Shown: positions 7,747 to 16,390 of the stretch, piece after piece | How the letters are laid out: every line of letters starts with the position of its first letter | How positions within the stretch are numbered: the stretch's first letter is position 1 | From: Paenibacillus sp. MZ04-78.2 | Lineage (GTDB): Bacteria; Bacillota; Bacilli; Paenibacillales; NBRC-103111 | Direction of reading: 5' to 3' | DNA: 64,000 bases | NCBI RefSeq assembly: GCF_024213375.1 | Contig: NZ_JANAVJ010000008.1 | Coordinates: forward strand, 116,517 to 180,516 | Notes under the pieces: model-generated | The model's database searches: none | The model's input: only the letters and a program-made list of their open reading frames with translations | Told to the model about the DNA's origin: nothing | Made by a program: the position numbers and the translations under genes

Positions 7747-7775
7747 TTCACAAACGTCGATACGTAATGTATAAT
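7747..7775 (+). promoter_or_regulatory. SigA promoter of second Xre-type gene
   Basis: TTCACA (7747-7752), 17-nt spacer ending TACGTAATG, TATAAT (7770-7775). It leaves a leader of about 240 nt before the TTG start at 8026. The leader contains GTTCTTT (7824-7830), a single SinR-type half box. Confidence 0.75.
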
Positions 7776-8025
7776 TTAATTACTTCCTAACACAGTCTGG
7801 GAGCTTGACTCTTCGTTACGGCCGTTCTTTATAGAAAACAAGCCCCGCTGTGACAAGAGAAGCAAACGCATTCAATTGGTCTGGAAAGTTTGCTCCTGAA
7901 ACGGTTTTCTCCGGATTGTGTTTTAGGTACAACGACTCATCGCAACGATTTGACAGACCTGGAACGAGATATTTCTTCCTATCCGGAGGACTATCGTATA
8001 CTTAAGATGATCGGGGTGAGAACAG

Positions 8026-8394
8026 TTGGGGCAAATTGGAAACCGCATCGCTGCATTAAGGGAAAAGCAAGGATTGACGCAAGAAGAGCTTTCCTTCAAA
8101 CTCGACATTTCCCGCGCCTCCCTCTCTCATTATGAGAAGAACCGCCGGGAACCCGACTACGATACCCTGGTGAAAATCGCCAATCATTTCAAAGTATCGA
8201 TCGACTATTTGCTTGGTCGCACACAGGACCCGGAAATGGTGCTGGATCAGCAAGTCAGACAATTCGTCGACAGTCTGGAGCTGTCGGATGAACGAATTTT
8301 GCAGCATTTTGCGCTTACGATTGACGGAAAGCAGCTCACGCCGGAGGAAGCCAAGCGGTTCATCGCCTTTGTCCGGGCAGAGCGGTCCTTTTAA
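8026..8394 (+). CDS. Xre-type regulator, copy 2
   Basis: 122 aa from a TTG start 7 nt after GGGGTGAG; this start aligns exactly with copy 1 (MGQIGNRIAALREKQGLTQE). The HTH is almost identical to copy 1 (SRASLSHYEKNRREPDYDT), and the C-terminal segment (FVDSLELSDERIL ... TPEEAKRFIAFVRAERSF) is also shared. The two genes form a tandem duplication with promoter and operators. A terminator at 8411-8445 follows. Confidence 0.88.
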   Translation: MGQIGNRIAALREKQGLTQEELSFKLDISRASLSHYEKNRREPDYDTLVKIANHFKVSIDYLLGRTQDPEMVLDQQVRQFVDSLELSDERILQHFALTIDGKQLTPEEAKRFIAFVRAERSF

Positions 8395-8410
8395 GCATAC
8401 AATATCGGAA

Positions 8411-8445
8411 AAGCTGACCTTGGGCTTGCCCCAAAGGCCAGCTTC
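8411..8445. terminator. terminator between xre copy 2 and the Nudix gene
   Basis: AAGCTG...CAGCTT arms with inner CTTGGGG/CCCCAA-type pairing, followed by TTTGTTT on the rightward strand. Confidence 0.65.
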
Positions 8446-8450
8446 TTTGT

Positions 8451-8966
8451 TTATCCGCCTCTTAAGAGCCTCAAGCACCGGTTAAGGACGTGCTGCTGAT
8501 CGAACCCGATTTCTTCCGCAGGCGGCAGCCGCTCCGGCTTAAACCACGCAAAAGCGAGCGCCTCGTTCCGCGGCTCGATATCGCCGGCCACCTGCACGAC
8601 ATACGTGAGTCCGATCGCATGTTTTCGGGGATCGATCGCATCGAATCCGCTGACGGGGGCCGCCGATGGGGCATACTGCGCCACATAGAGCGGCCGTCCG
8701 TCGTCGACAGGGCTCGTGACGGCCAACCGTTCCCCCAGCGTCTCGCTTAACTGCCGTCGGATGCCGCTTCCGATCGTTTCTCCATAATGCAATCTGCCGC
8801 CAACGGTACACCATTTGTTTCCCTGATGGGGCGTTGCCCTCCATATTAACCCGATGCGGAGAAGGGTGTCCGCTTCGTCTAATTCGACAAGAAGCACGTC
8901 AGTGCAGACAATGGGAACCAAGGATTGGACCTGCTCCCACATCTGCGGTTCAATCCACGGAGCCAA
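8451..8966 (-). CDS. Nudix-domain protein with degenerate Nudix box
   Basis: 171 aa from a TTG start; an in-frame ATG at residue 9 is an alternative. The centre is a Nudix fold, but the box reads GGRLHYGETIGSGIRRQLSE followed by TLG. The REUXEE core is RQLSET, so two metal-binding glutamates are replaced. Catalysis by the usual route is doubtful. It follows the SGNH hydrolase gene by 12 bp and is probably co-transcribed. Substrate unknown; sugar-nucleotide hydrolysis would suit the EPS context but is only a guess. Confidence 0.75.
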   Translation of the reverse strand: MAPWIEPQMWEQVQSLVPIVCTDVLLVELDEADTLLRIGLIWRATPHQGNKWCTVGGRLHYGETIGSGIRRQLSETLGERLAVTSPVDDGRPLYVAQYAPSAAPVSGFDAIDPRKHAIGLTYVVQVAGDIEPRNEALAFAWFKPERLPPAEEIGFDQQHVLNRCLRLLRGG

Positions 8967-8978
8967 GTCGCTTCACGC

Positions 8979-9845
8979 TCATTTCTTCTGTTCAAAATAG
9001 GCTTTCACAATATCGAACCAAATCCTGTAGCCGACATTGTTAGGATGAACGTTATCGGCGAGGAAGGCGTTGATGTTCGAATTTACCTCCATCATCCGGC
9101 TGTAAATATCGATATAATCCAACTTGTTGGCGGCGGCAAACTCCTCGGATACGGCGACATAGTCTTTGTAATAAGCGCCTGTGCTGTTCTTGGCTTCGCC
9201 TTTCTTCGGATTCGGCGATAGCACGATGACCTTGGCCTGCGGCAAGGCCTCTTTGATTTTTTGAAGCATCGACTCCAAGTTCTCCCTCGTTTTCTGGAGC
9301 GGAATGGATTGTCCATAATCGTTAAGCACGAACGTTTCAAACAAAATAATGTGCGGCTTGGCCTCGATGACGTTGTTTACATAATTTTGAAGTATGATCA
9401 TCTCGGTAGAATGGCCGGGAAAACCGTTGGATATCAGCGCCGTATTCCGCAAACCGTCGGTTCCCTGAATGTAACGGATTAGAAGATTGGCCCATTTATA
9501 CTCCGGGCCGCTGGCTCCGTCCCCATTGGTTACGCTGCTGCCGAAGGTCGCTATTTTCACTTCCCCTTGGGTCAGCGTCATATAATATAAATCGTCGATG
9601 ACGGATCTGGGATTCCCGTTCGGCTTGTATTTATTAATCTCGGCGATTTTTCTCTCTTCGCGGCGAATCAGTTCTTGTTCCCAAGCCGATCTGGCTTCCT
9701 TCGCCTGAATGGCGCTTACGGCTTCCAGATGCTTTTGCCCGTAGTATAAGACCCCGATAATCATCCCGAAGCTGATTACGCTTATGGAGAAAAATTTCGT
9801 CGTTATTTTCAACTTATGCCTAGTCTTTCTACCCCCAACCAACAC
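8979..9845 (-). CDS. membrane-anchored SGNH/GDSL hydrolase
   Basis: 288 aa from a GTG start that follows GGAGGTG. Residues ~13-34 are a signal anchor, so the domain should lie outside the membrane. The catalytic Ser is in ATFGSSVTNGDG near 98-105 (block I), and the Asp-His pair is in DNVHPNNVGY near the C-terminus (block V). SGNH enzymes of this kind are esterases or O-acetyltransferases acting on glycans. Placement next to the EPS cluster, which has an acetyltransferase, suggests a polysaccharide O-acetyl modifier (inference). A GATAC palindrome overlaps its -10 box. Confidence 0.8.
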   Translation of the reverse strand: MLVGGRKTRHKLKITTKFFSISVISFGMIIGVLYYGQKHLEAVSAIQAKEARSAWEQELIRREERKIAEINKYKPNGNPRSVIDDLYYMTLTQGEVKIATFGSSVTNGDGASGPEYKWANLLIRYIQGTDGLRNTALISNGFPGHSTEMIILQNYVNNVIEAKPHIILFETFVLNDYGQSIPLQKTRENLESMLQKIKEALPQAKVIVLSPNPKKGEAKNSTGAYYKDYVAVSEEFAAANKLDYIDIYSRMMEVNSNINAFLADNVHPNNVGYRIWFDIVKAYFEQKK

Positions 9846-9930
9846 CTTACACCTCCGTTGTGTATCCGAATGCCAAGAAGTGGGCAGGGTGTTCGGAAGG
9901 CACCTCTTCGCCTCGTCAGGCTATCCCACA

Positions 9931-9945
9931 GATACATATTGTAAC
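9931..9945 (-). promoter_or_regulatory. GATAC operator over the SGNH-hydrolase promoter
   Basis: GATACATATTGTAAC; read leftward it is GTTACAATATGTATC and contains the TACAAT -10 box. A weaker half-conserved copy lies at 9963-9977. Binding here should block RNA polymerase. Confidence 0.65.
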
Positions 9946-9994
9946 ATAATACGACTTTAAACAAAACATTTCGTATCAATTTAGTTTACGTCGT

Positions 9995-10333
9995 TCATCC
10001 TTCGGTCGTTTGCTCGATCAACTTGCATTTCTCCACATAGTGGCGGACGTCGTGGATGCTAATTCCGGCGCTGCTCGCTTCTCTCGCGAACTGAAGCCAT
10101 TCCAGGTCGTTTGAGGATAGCTGATAGCCGTAAAGGGGAACGTCATGAATCAAGGCTTCGACCTCCACGTTCAGCACAGCGGCGATCTTGTGCAAAAATT
10201 CAATGGACGGATTTTTTTGAATATTTCTCTCCATCGAGCTCAAATAAGATTTGGCCACGCCGGCCCGGTTGGCCAGCTCGGTCAAAGATATACGCTTTTG
10301 CTTGCGATAATGCTGAATGCGATTACCAATCAT
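9995..10333 (-). CDS. second SinR-like repressor
   Basis: 112 aa from the ATG that follows GAAGGTGA. It starts MIGNRIQHYRKQKRISLTEL, with the SinR-like HTH GVAKSYLSSMERN and NPSIEFL. The C-terminal part (NDLEWLQFAREASSAGISIH) is again a SinI-like hook. It sits at the downstream end of the EPS operon, in the same direction and 115 bp after the last glycosyltransferase gene. It may therefore be transcribed with the operon and feed back on it (inference). Paralogue of 6451-6792. Confidence 0.83.
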   Translation of the reverse strand: MIGNRIQHYRKQKRISLTELANRAGVAKSYLSSMERNIQKNPSIEFLHKIAAVLNVEVEALIHDVPLYGYQLSSNDLEWLQFAREASSAGISIHDVRHYVEKCKLIEQTTEG

Positions 10334-10447
10334 GAAATCACCTTCGTTCGCCCGCTTGGTGGGACGTATGTGATATCTCATTTATGGTTAATCCCGAACC
10401 GGAGACGTAATGCAGTCCCCGGCACAGGATATTATTTCGGACCGACG

Positions 10448-11650
10448 TTAGACCAAGGCCCCCATGACGTTCAATCTCGATTTGGTTGAGTTAATAATTT
10501 TTTTGTACTCTTCTTCCAGCACAACGCCGATTTGGCTCCAGTTATAATATTCGGCAACAAATTGTTTGCCCAGCTCTCCCATCTTTTCGCAAAGGTTCGG
10601 ATTCGAAAGCAGCAATGCCATTTCTTTGGCAAATTGCTCCGCATCGCAGGAAGCCGCTCTTCCCGCTTGATGTGCGACTACCTCTCTCCAAATGTTCACT
10701 TTGTCCGAGATCAACACCGGAGTGCCGCAGATGAGCGCTTCGATGACCGAGATGCCAAAATTTTCAGAATACGATGGAAGTACGAAGAGATCCGCTTCCT
10801 GCAACACGGCCAGCTTTTGCTGTCCGGTCACCATGCCGGTAAACAGCACCTTATCCGTCAAATGCCGCTCCCTGATCCACTCCTTGACCTTGCTGCCGTA
10901 ATTCTCGTTATCCGGTCCGGCAATAACCAGATGCGCGTCGGGATGGGCATCCTTTATTTTGGCGAAGGCTTCGATAAGGATGTCCAGCCCTTTTTTGAAA
11001 TTCAGACGGCTGAAAAACAACACGATTTTTTTACCATCCAGCTCCGGATACAGCTCCCGGAACGTGCCCTTGGGAGGCAGCGTCTTGTATTCCGACAGAT
11101 CGACCCCGTTCGGAACCACGAATCCTTGACTGTCGAAGGTGTAGGGTTTGGCCAGGACCATTTCCTCTTCCGTTGTGTAATGCAGCGCCGAGGCCCGCTT
11201 GATGTTCTGATGTTCGAACAGCCACTCCATCACTCGCTTGCGGCCCCGGTTCCGTTGATAAATATAAGGGTCCAGCGTCCCGTGAGGACGGACAATGTAG
11301 GGAACGCCGAACTTCCGGCAGTAATGGCCGCTCACCCAGTTGTGAAACAAGTATAACGAGTGCGTATGCACGATGTCGTAGTTCGGAATGTGCTCTTCGA
11401 TCGCTTTGGCAAGCCCGAAGGAGGTCCCCCAAAATTTAGGCTGCTGGATCGGAAAATACCGGATTTCTACGCCATCCTTGTACACCGGCTCGTTCAAAGG
11501 GACGTCAAGCGTTCCAGGCCCGTCCTGATTCGTCGTGAAGATCGTCACTTGATGTCCCCGTTCGACCAGCGACCGGGTCATTCCCATGATTGCCTTTGCC
11601 GGTCCCCCGTATCTTGGCGCCAAATTCGCAATCACGTGCAGGATTTTCAT
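10448..11650 (-). CDS. glycosyltransferase family 4 (EPS), paralogue of 18573-19781
   Basis: About 400 aa with a GT-B fold. The N-terminal acceptor domain begins MKILHVIANLAPRYGGPAKA. The C-terminal nucleotide-sugar domain has LFFSRLNFKKGLDILIEAF near 215 and the E-x7-E type motif SYSENFGISVIEALICGTPV near 300. It is cytoplasmic and transfers a sugar from an activated donor to the growing lipid-linked repeat unit. Donor and linkage are unknown. It is the last gene of the EPS operon, 24 bp after the polymerase gene. The inner ATG (11650) was chosen because AAAGGA is better spaced to it. Confidence 0.88.
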   Translation of the reverse strand: MKILHVIANLAPRYGGPAKAIMGMTRSLVERGHQVTIFTTNQDGPGTLDVPLNEPVYKDGVEIRYFPIQQPKFWGTSFGLAKAIEEHIPNYDIVHTHSLYLFHNWVSGHYCRKFGVPYIVRPHGTLDPYIYQRNRGRKRVMEWLFEHQNIKRASALHYTTEEEMVLAKPYTFDSQGFVVPNGVDLSEYKTLPPKGTFRELYPELDGKKIVLFFSRLNFKKGLDILIEAFAKIKDAHPDAHLVIAGPDNENYGSKVKEWIRERHLTDKVLFTGMVTGQQKLAVLQEADLFVLPSYSENFGISVIEALICGTPVLISDKVNIWREVVAHQAGRAASCDAEQFAKEMALLLSNPNLCEKMGELGKQFVAEYYNWSQIGVVLEEEYKKIINSTKSRLNVMGALV

Positions 11651-11674
11651 AATCTCCATTCCTTTCCGACTAAA

Positions 11675-12919
11675 CTACAAAAATGTGGGTCTTCGTTTCA
11701 GCTTCACCTGCTGAAACGGACTGGGCTTTACGGATCGCGCAACATCTGTATCTTTTGCGCGCCGGCCCGTCAAGTGGATGCCGATGGAACACCATAGGAA
11801 GAAGCTGACGGCATTGCCCAGCGTGAACAGAATGCTCTCCGCGAAGGAGTATAACAGCAGAACGATAAAGATGGTCAGCAAAATTTCCAACGAGACGGAA
11901 CTCTCCCGGATATATTTCTTAAGCAGAAAGTACAGAGCCGACACCGCCATAATCAGAAAGCAGATTAACCCCAGTATGCCGGTATTCAGCAGGACGACCA
12001 AATAATAGTTGTCTCTGGAAACGCTCGCTTTCGCCATGCCCTGGCCGAATATATATTCGTTGATCGTTTCGGTGCCGGCCCAAAAGTTTGACCAGATGGT
12101 CAGCCGGTTACTGAGAAGTTTATCCACATCGGCGATCAGGCTTTCTATATCGACGAACTGTATGAGGCAGATCACAAATATAAGCAGCATGCACACGCTG
12201 ATGACCGATGTTCGGATCGACCAATAAAACAGACGGAACACGTACTTGCGGACCAGATACACGGCGAGCAGCAGCACGACGCACAGCAGCGCCGTACGAC
12301 TGACGCTTAAGTAGATCAAGTACGCGAAGAACGGTACGGTAAGCAGGTACCTCTTCTTTTTCGTCATGCCGTAAATCAGCATCGATACCGCAAAGCCGAA
12401 AAAGGCGTACAATCCCATAAAATTGGGGTGGCGGAAATAGCCCAAGTACCGGTTGCGCAAGCTGAACGGGTCCAGGTGAAACGCCTTCGGATCGGACAGC
12501 CCGAGCACGACGGCGAGCGCCATGCAGCAAACGATTGTAAAATAGGCGACTTTGACGAAGCTGACGTACTCGATCTGGTGCAGCCGCATATAATTGGGAA
12601 GCAAAATCATACTGTAGAAAAAAAGCAGGATATATGTTCCGATCGACATCAGGCTGCTCAATGTCTGTGCGAACGTCGTGCTGTTGGTCAGGCCGATGCA
12701 CATGACGATGGTCCAGCAATGAAAGACTGCGATCAAGTACTTCATCATCGGCGTGATCGAGACCGGCTGCTTGATCATATGCAGCAGCAGAATCAAGAAG
12801 TGGATGAAAATCAAGCCGAATTTGAGCGCATAGATCAAGTCACCTTCAAATTTCATGAAGGAAAGCATATTGCTGGCGATGATCAATATAATCGAAACAT
12901 GAAACGCTAAGCTTCTCAT
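11675..12919 (-). CDS. O-antigen ligase/polymerase-like membrane protein (Wzy-type), copy 1
   Basis: 414 aa, with about ten hydrophobic spans and a periplasm-type loop containing SRTALLCVVLLL and FGQGMAKASVSRDNYYLVVLLN. This arrangement is typical of the Wzy_C/O-antigen ligase superfamily that polymerises repeat units on the outer face of the membrane. It has a clear paralogue at 19815-21047, also directly upstream of a paralogous glycosyltransferase. AAAGG precedes the ATG. Confidence 0.82.
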   Translation of the reverse strand: MRSLAFHVSIILIIASNMLSFMKFEGDLIYALKFGLIFIHFLILLLHMIKQPVSITPMMKYLIAVFHCWTIVMCIGLTNSTTFAQTLSSLMSIGTYILLFFYSMILLPNYMRLHQIEYVSFVKVAYFTIVCCMALAVVLGLSDPKAFHLDPFSLRNRYLGYFRHPNFMGLYAFFGFAVSMLIYGMTKKKRYLLTVPFFAYLIYLSVSRTALLCVVLLLAVYLVRKYVFRLFYWSIRTSVISVCMLLIFVICLIQFVDIESLIADVDKLLSNRLTIWSNFWAGTETINEYIFGQGMAKASVSRDNYYLVVLLNTGILGLICFLIMAVSALYFLLKKYIRESSVSLEILLTIFIVLLLYSFAESILFTLGNAVSFFLWCSIGIHLTGRRAKDTDVARSVKPSPFQQVKLKRRPTFL

Positions 12920-12951
12920 TATGACACAACCTTTATGCGAGCTTGTGACGC

Positions 12952-14277
12952 TTATCCTACCGGCTGGACTGTTTTCCGGACAGCGGGTCTCCCCACCGAC
13001 ACGTAATCGATACCGGCCGACTCCGCGGCGGACAGCTTGAAGCAGTTTCTTCCGTCAAACATCGCCGAACGTTTCATCAGTGAACGAAGCATGCGCAAAT
13101 CGATTTGCTTGAACTCCTCCCAATCGGTCAGCAGGAATACGCCGTCGGCCTCCCGGAGCGCTTCCTCCCACGATGCGGCATACTGCGTGGCCGGATGAAG
13201 CCATTGCGGCGCTTTATCCATCGCAATCGGATCGTAAGCGACAACCTCCGCTTCTTCGCTCACCAGCTGTTCGATGACCCGAATGGACGGCGCCTCGCGC
13301 ATATCGTCGGTATTCGGCTTGAACGCAAGCCCCAGCACGGCAAATCTTAGTCCCTTCAAGCTTCCATAGTACGCTTTGGCCTTCCCGAGGATGCCGGTCT
13401 GCTGCTTCCCGTTCACTTTAACGACAGAGCGCAGCAGTTCGAAGTCGTACTGCATATTCCCGGCAATTTGAATCAGCGCATTCGTATCCTTCGGGAAGCA
13501 CGAGCCTCCGTAACCGATGCCGGCCTTCAGAAATTGATTGCCGATCCGTTTGTCGAGCCCCATCCCTTCGGATACGTTCTCCACGTTTGCGTCAAGCATT
13601 TCGCACAAATTCGCGATTTCGTTAATAAAGCTGATTTTCGTAGCCAAAAAAGCATTGGAAGCGTATTTGATCATTTCGGAGCTGCGCCGGTCGGTCATGA
13701 CGATCGGAATCCCGAGCGGCTCGTGAACCCGGCGGACCGTTTCACCGGCGCTGTCCCGATTGGTCCCGATGACGATCCGGTCCCCATGGAACGTATCGTA
13801 AATGGCCGTGCCTTCCCTCAAAAATTCCGGGTTCGATACGACTTCAATCTCATAGTCCGGCGAAATCCGGTCGCGGATCAGCGCTTCCACGTGATCTCCC
13901 GTTCCAACAGGTACGGTGCTTTTGATAACGAGGACCGCCTGCTTTTTCAAGTAAGGTATAGAGGATAAAGCGGCGCCTTCCACAAAGGAGATGTCCGCCA
14001 TCCCGTTCGCTTGGCTCGGCGTCCCGACCGCTATAACGATCACGTCCGCCATCGGAATGGCTTCCTCATACGAATCGGTGAATCTGAGTCGGCCGCCGGT
14101 AATATGTTTTTCGAGCAGTTCTTCCAATCCCGGCTCGTAAATCGGCGAAACGAAACGGTTTAATTTCTGAATTTTATCGAGATCCAGATCAAGACCGACA
14201 ACCTGATGCCCAATTTCCGCATAGCAAACCGAACTGATGAGTCCGACATAACCTGCGCCGATGACAGCAATATTCAT
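12952..14277 (-). CDS. ugd: UDP-glucose 6-dehydrogenase
   Basis: 441 aa. N-terminal Rossmann motif NIAVIGAGYVGLISSVCYAE; catalytic Cys in GIGYGGSCFPKDTNALI near residue 260; C-terminal UDP-binding domain (VLGLAFKPNTDDMREAPSI). It oxidises UDP-glucose to UDP-glucuronate with two NAD+, supplying the acidic sugar of the polymer. The ATG at 14277 follows GGGAGGAG. It is a paralogue of TuaD/YwqF by family. It works after GalU, which is encoded earlier in the operon. Confidence 0.93.
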   Translation of the reverse strand: MNIAVIGAGYVGLISSVCYAEIGHQVVGLDLDLDKIQKLNRFVSPIYEPGLEELLEKHITGGRLRFTDSYEEAIPMADVIVIAVGTPSQANGMADISFVEGAALSSIPYLKKQAVLVIKSTVPVGTGDHVEALIRDRISPDYEIEVVSNPEFLREGTAIYDTFHGDRIVIGTNRDSAGETVRRVHEPLGIPIVMTDRRSSEMIKYASNAFLATKISFINEIANLCEMLDANVENVSEGMGLDKRIGNQFLKAGIGYGGSCFPKDTNALIQIAGNMQYDFELLRSVVKVNGKQQTGILGKAKAYYGSLKGLRFAVLGLAFKPNTDDMREAPSIRVIEQLVSEEAEVVAYDPIAMDKAPQWLHPATQYAASWEEALREADGVFLLTDWEEFKQIDLRMLRSLMKRSAMFDGRNCFKLSAAESAGIDYVSVGRPAVRKTVQPVG

Positions 14278-14312
14278 AAGTTTTCTCCTCCCGTTTCCGC
14301 GGCAGCTCGAAA

Positions 14313-15731
14313 TCAAGCGCCCTCCATCAGATTATCGTCTTTTTTCGGGGAGCCCGAGTACGTCTCAAAATGCTGTTCAATCTCAGCCCATTGGATAAGC
14401 AGGCGAGTCGTGTTCTCGGTATGAAGCTCGCGCCCCATATGAACCTCAAGCCACTGCATATCGGTCAGCGCCCTCAAGCTGTGCGGCGCTCCGGCTGGAA
14501 TGTGCAGCATGTCGCCGGCGCGTACGCGGAAAATTTTTCCATCTAAGGCGAATTGTCCGGCTCCCGATACGATGGTCCAGCATTCGCTGTAATGCTCGTG
14601 CGAGTGATAGCTGAGGCATTGTCCTTCCGTCATTTGAACGAGACGGGTCAGTACCTCGGTGCCGTCCTGCTGTTTTTTAAAATCCAGGACTTTATATTCC
14701 CCCCATCGCTTCTCTTCGTACATCGGAGGCTGATCCGTATGCTTCAACAGTTCTTTCAGCCGCGGGCTGGAAACTTTGTCTGCAACCAGAATGCCGTCCG
14801 GGCTCGCCGCCACAACGATGTCCTTCAAACCGATTACGGTTACGGGCACGTCCAATTCGTTGACCACGTGCGTATTGGAGGAGCGTTCGCAGATTACGGC
14901 TTTGCCGATCATGTTCTGGCTCATCTCTTCTGTGAGCGTATTCCAAGTTCCCAGGTCCTTCCAATACCCTTCATACGGAACGACGACCACCCGTTCGGCC
15001 TTCTCTACCACTTCGTAATCGAAGCTAATGTTCGGCGTTTTATGATACTGCTTGAGCATCTCCTCGTATTGGATCGGAAGTCCCTTTTCCATCAGCAGGT
15101 TGATGACGTAATTGAGCTTGAATGCAAATACGCCGCAATTCCACAGCGCCTGCTGCGCGATCAGGCCTTCGGCTTCGTGCTCGCTCGGCTTTTCCGTGAA
15201 GCGGTGAACCGGCCGGTACCAAGCGTCCGCTTGCTCTCTGCCCTGCTTCGGAATGATATAGCCGTATTTGCCGGAAGGATAGGTCGGCTTCACCCCGATT
15301 AAAGCGAGGTCCGCCCCCGTTTCCTGAATGCAGCCTTCAAGCCGTTTTATATAATGAAAGAAATCATTTTCTACGTAAGGATCGACCGGCAGGACCGCTA
15401 CAACCTCGTTTAATCCCGTCCCGACAATCGAATACAGATAGGTTGCCGCCAAGGCAATGGCCGGGAACGTGTCCCGGCGTTCGGGCTCGACGACGATTCT
15501 TGCCAAATGGCGAAGCTGCCGCTGCAAAATTTCGGTCTGGCTCTTGCCGGTAGCGACAAGCACATCGTCGGACAAGCCTGCGGATTCGAGCTGCCGCCAT
15601 ACCCGTTGGACCATCGATTCTTTTTCGCCTTTGTCATTTTGAAGAACTTGCAGGAATTGCTTGGATCGCGCATCGTTGGATAAAGGCCACAGCCGTTTGC
15701 CGGAACCTCCGGATAACAAAACCAGCTTCAT
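14313..15731 (-). CDS. manC: mannose-1-phosphate guanylyltransferase / mannose-6-phosphate isomerase (bifunctional type)
   Basis: 472 aa. The N-terminal nucleotidyltransferase starts MKLVLLSGGSGKRLWPLS and has the FTEKPS motif near 174. The C-terminal cupin (residues ~350-455) has RWGEYKVLD, SYHSHEHYSECWTIVSG and HIPAGAPHSLRAL, matching the PMI type II domain of ManC/AlgA/CpsB. It makes GDP-mannose for Gmd, so it opens the GDP-fucose branch. The ATG at 15731 follows GGAGTGGGG. Confidence 0.92.
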   Translation of the reverse strand: MKLVLLSGGSGKRLWPLSNDARSKQFLQVLQNDKGEKESMVQRVWRQLESAGLSDDVLVATGKSQTEILQRQLRHLARIVVEPERRDTFPAIALAATYLYSIVGTGLNEVVAVLPVDPYVENDFFHYIKRLEGCIQETGADLALIGVKPTYPSGKYGYIIPKQGREQADAWYRPVHRFTEKPSEHEAEGLIAQQALWNCGVFAFKLNYVINLLMEKGLPIQYEEMLKQYHKTPNISFDYEVVEKAERVVVVPYEGYWKDLGTWNTLTEEMSQNMIGKAVICERSSNTHVVNELDVPVTVIGLKDIVVAASPDGILVADKVSSPRLKELLKHTDQPPMYEEKRWGEYKVLDFKKQQDGTEVLTRLVQMTEGQCLSYHSHEHYSECWTIVSGAGQFALDGKIFRVRAGDMLHIPAGAPHSLRALTDMQWLEVHMGRELHTENTTRLLIQWAEIEQHFETYSGSPKKDDNLMEGA

Positions 15732-15773
15732 GTTCCCCACTCCTTTTTATCTATGGTTCGAGCCTGCGCACAA

Positions 15774-16364
15774 TCAAATCATGTGCAGCCGCGCTTTTTC
15801 CTGAAGCGCTTTTTCCTGAAACCGCTCTTTGACAAACTTGGCCGGCGTGCCGGCGAATACCTGGTTGGCAGGTACGTCCTTGACAACTGTGCTTCGGGCA
15901 GCTACTACCCCCATCACTCCTACCGTTACGCCCGGGTAGACGAAGACGTCGCTGGCAATCCAGGCGCCGTCCCGGATAACGATCGGACGGATGAGCAGGC
16001 CGAAGGCTTCGTCGGTCATATCGTGGCTTCCCGTGCATAAGTAGCAATGCTGGGAAACGACGCAATGCTCGCCCACTTCGATCCGGTCCAGACTGTAAAA
16101 TTCGACGTTGTCGCCGATCCAGGAATAATCGCCGATGGATACTTTCCAAGGATACGTAAATTTCGCCGTGGCCCGGACCTGCACGCCCCTTCCGATTCTG
16201 GCCCCGAACATTCGGAGCAGGAACCGCCTCCATCCGTACATATTGTGAAGCGAGAAGCGAAACAGCGTCCCCTGCACGAGCCACCACAGCAGCACGACGG
16301 CATTGCTTCGGCCGCGGGAATACCAATCCTGATTGTAAAGATCAAGCCGAATCCTATTCTTCAT
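15774..16364 (-). CDS. hexapeptide-repeat acetyltransferase (WcaF-like)
   Basis: 196 aa. Residues ~55-180 form a left-handed beta helix (RIGRGVQVRATAKFTYPWKV, IGDYSWIGDNVEFYSLDRIEVG), with the active-site His probably in SQHCYLCTGSHDM. The closest recognised type is the colanic-acid acetyltransferase WcaF/WcaB. It should O-acetylate the repeat unit or polymer with acetyl-CoA. The C-terminus carries a 15-bp tandem duplication (15792-15821) that repeats QEKAL. GGGAG precedes the ATG. Confidence 0.87.
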   Translation of the reverse strand: MKNRIRLDLYNQDWYSRGRSNAVVLLWWLVQGTLFRFSLHNMYGWRRFLLRMFGARIGRGVQVRATAKFTYPWKVSIGDYSWIGDNVEFYSLDRIEVGEHCVVSQHCYLCTGSHDMTDEAFGLLIRPIVIRDGAWIASDVFVYPGVTVGVMGVVAARSTVVKDVPANQVFAGTPAKFVKERFQEKALQEKARLHMI

Positions 16365-16390
16365 CGCTCGATGACTCCCATTCGAAATAA

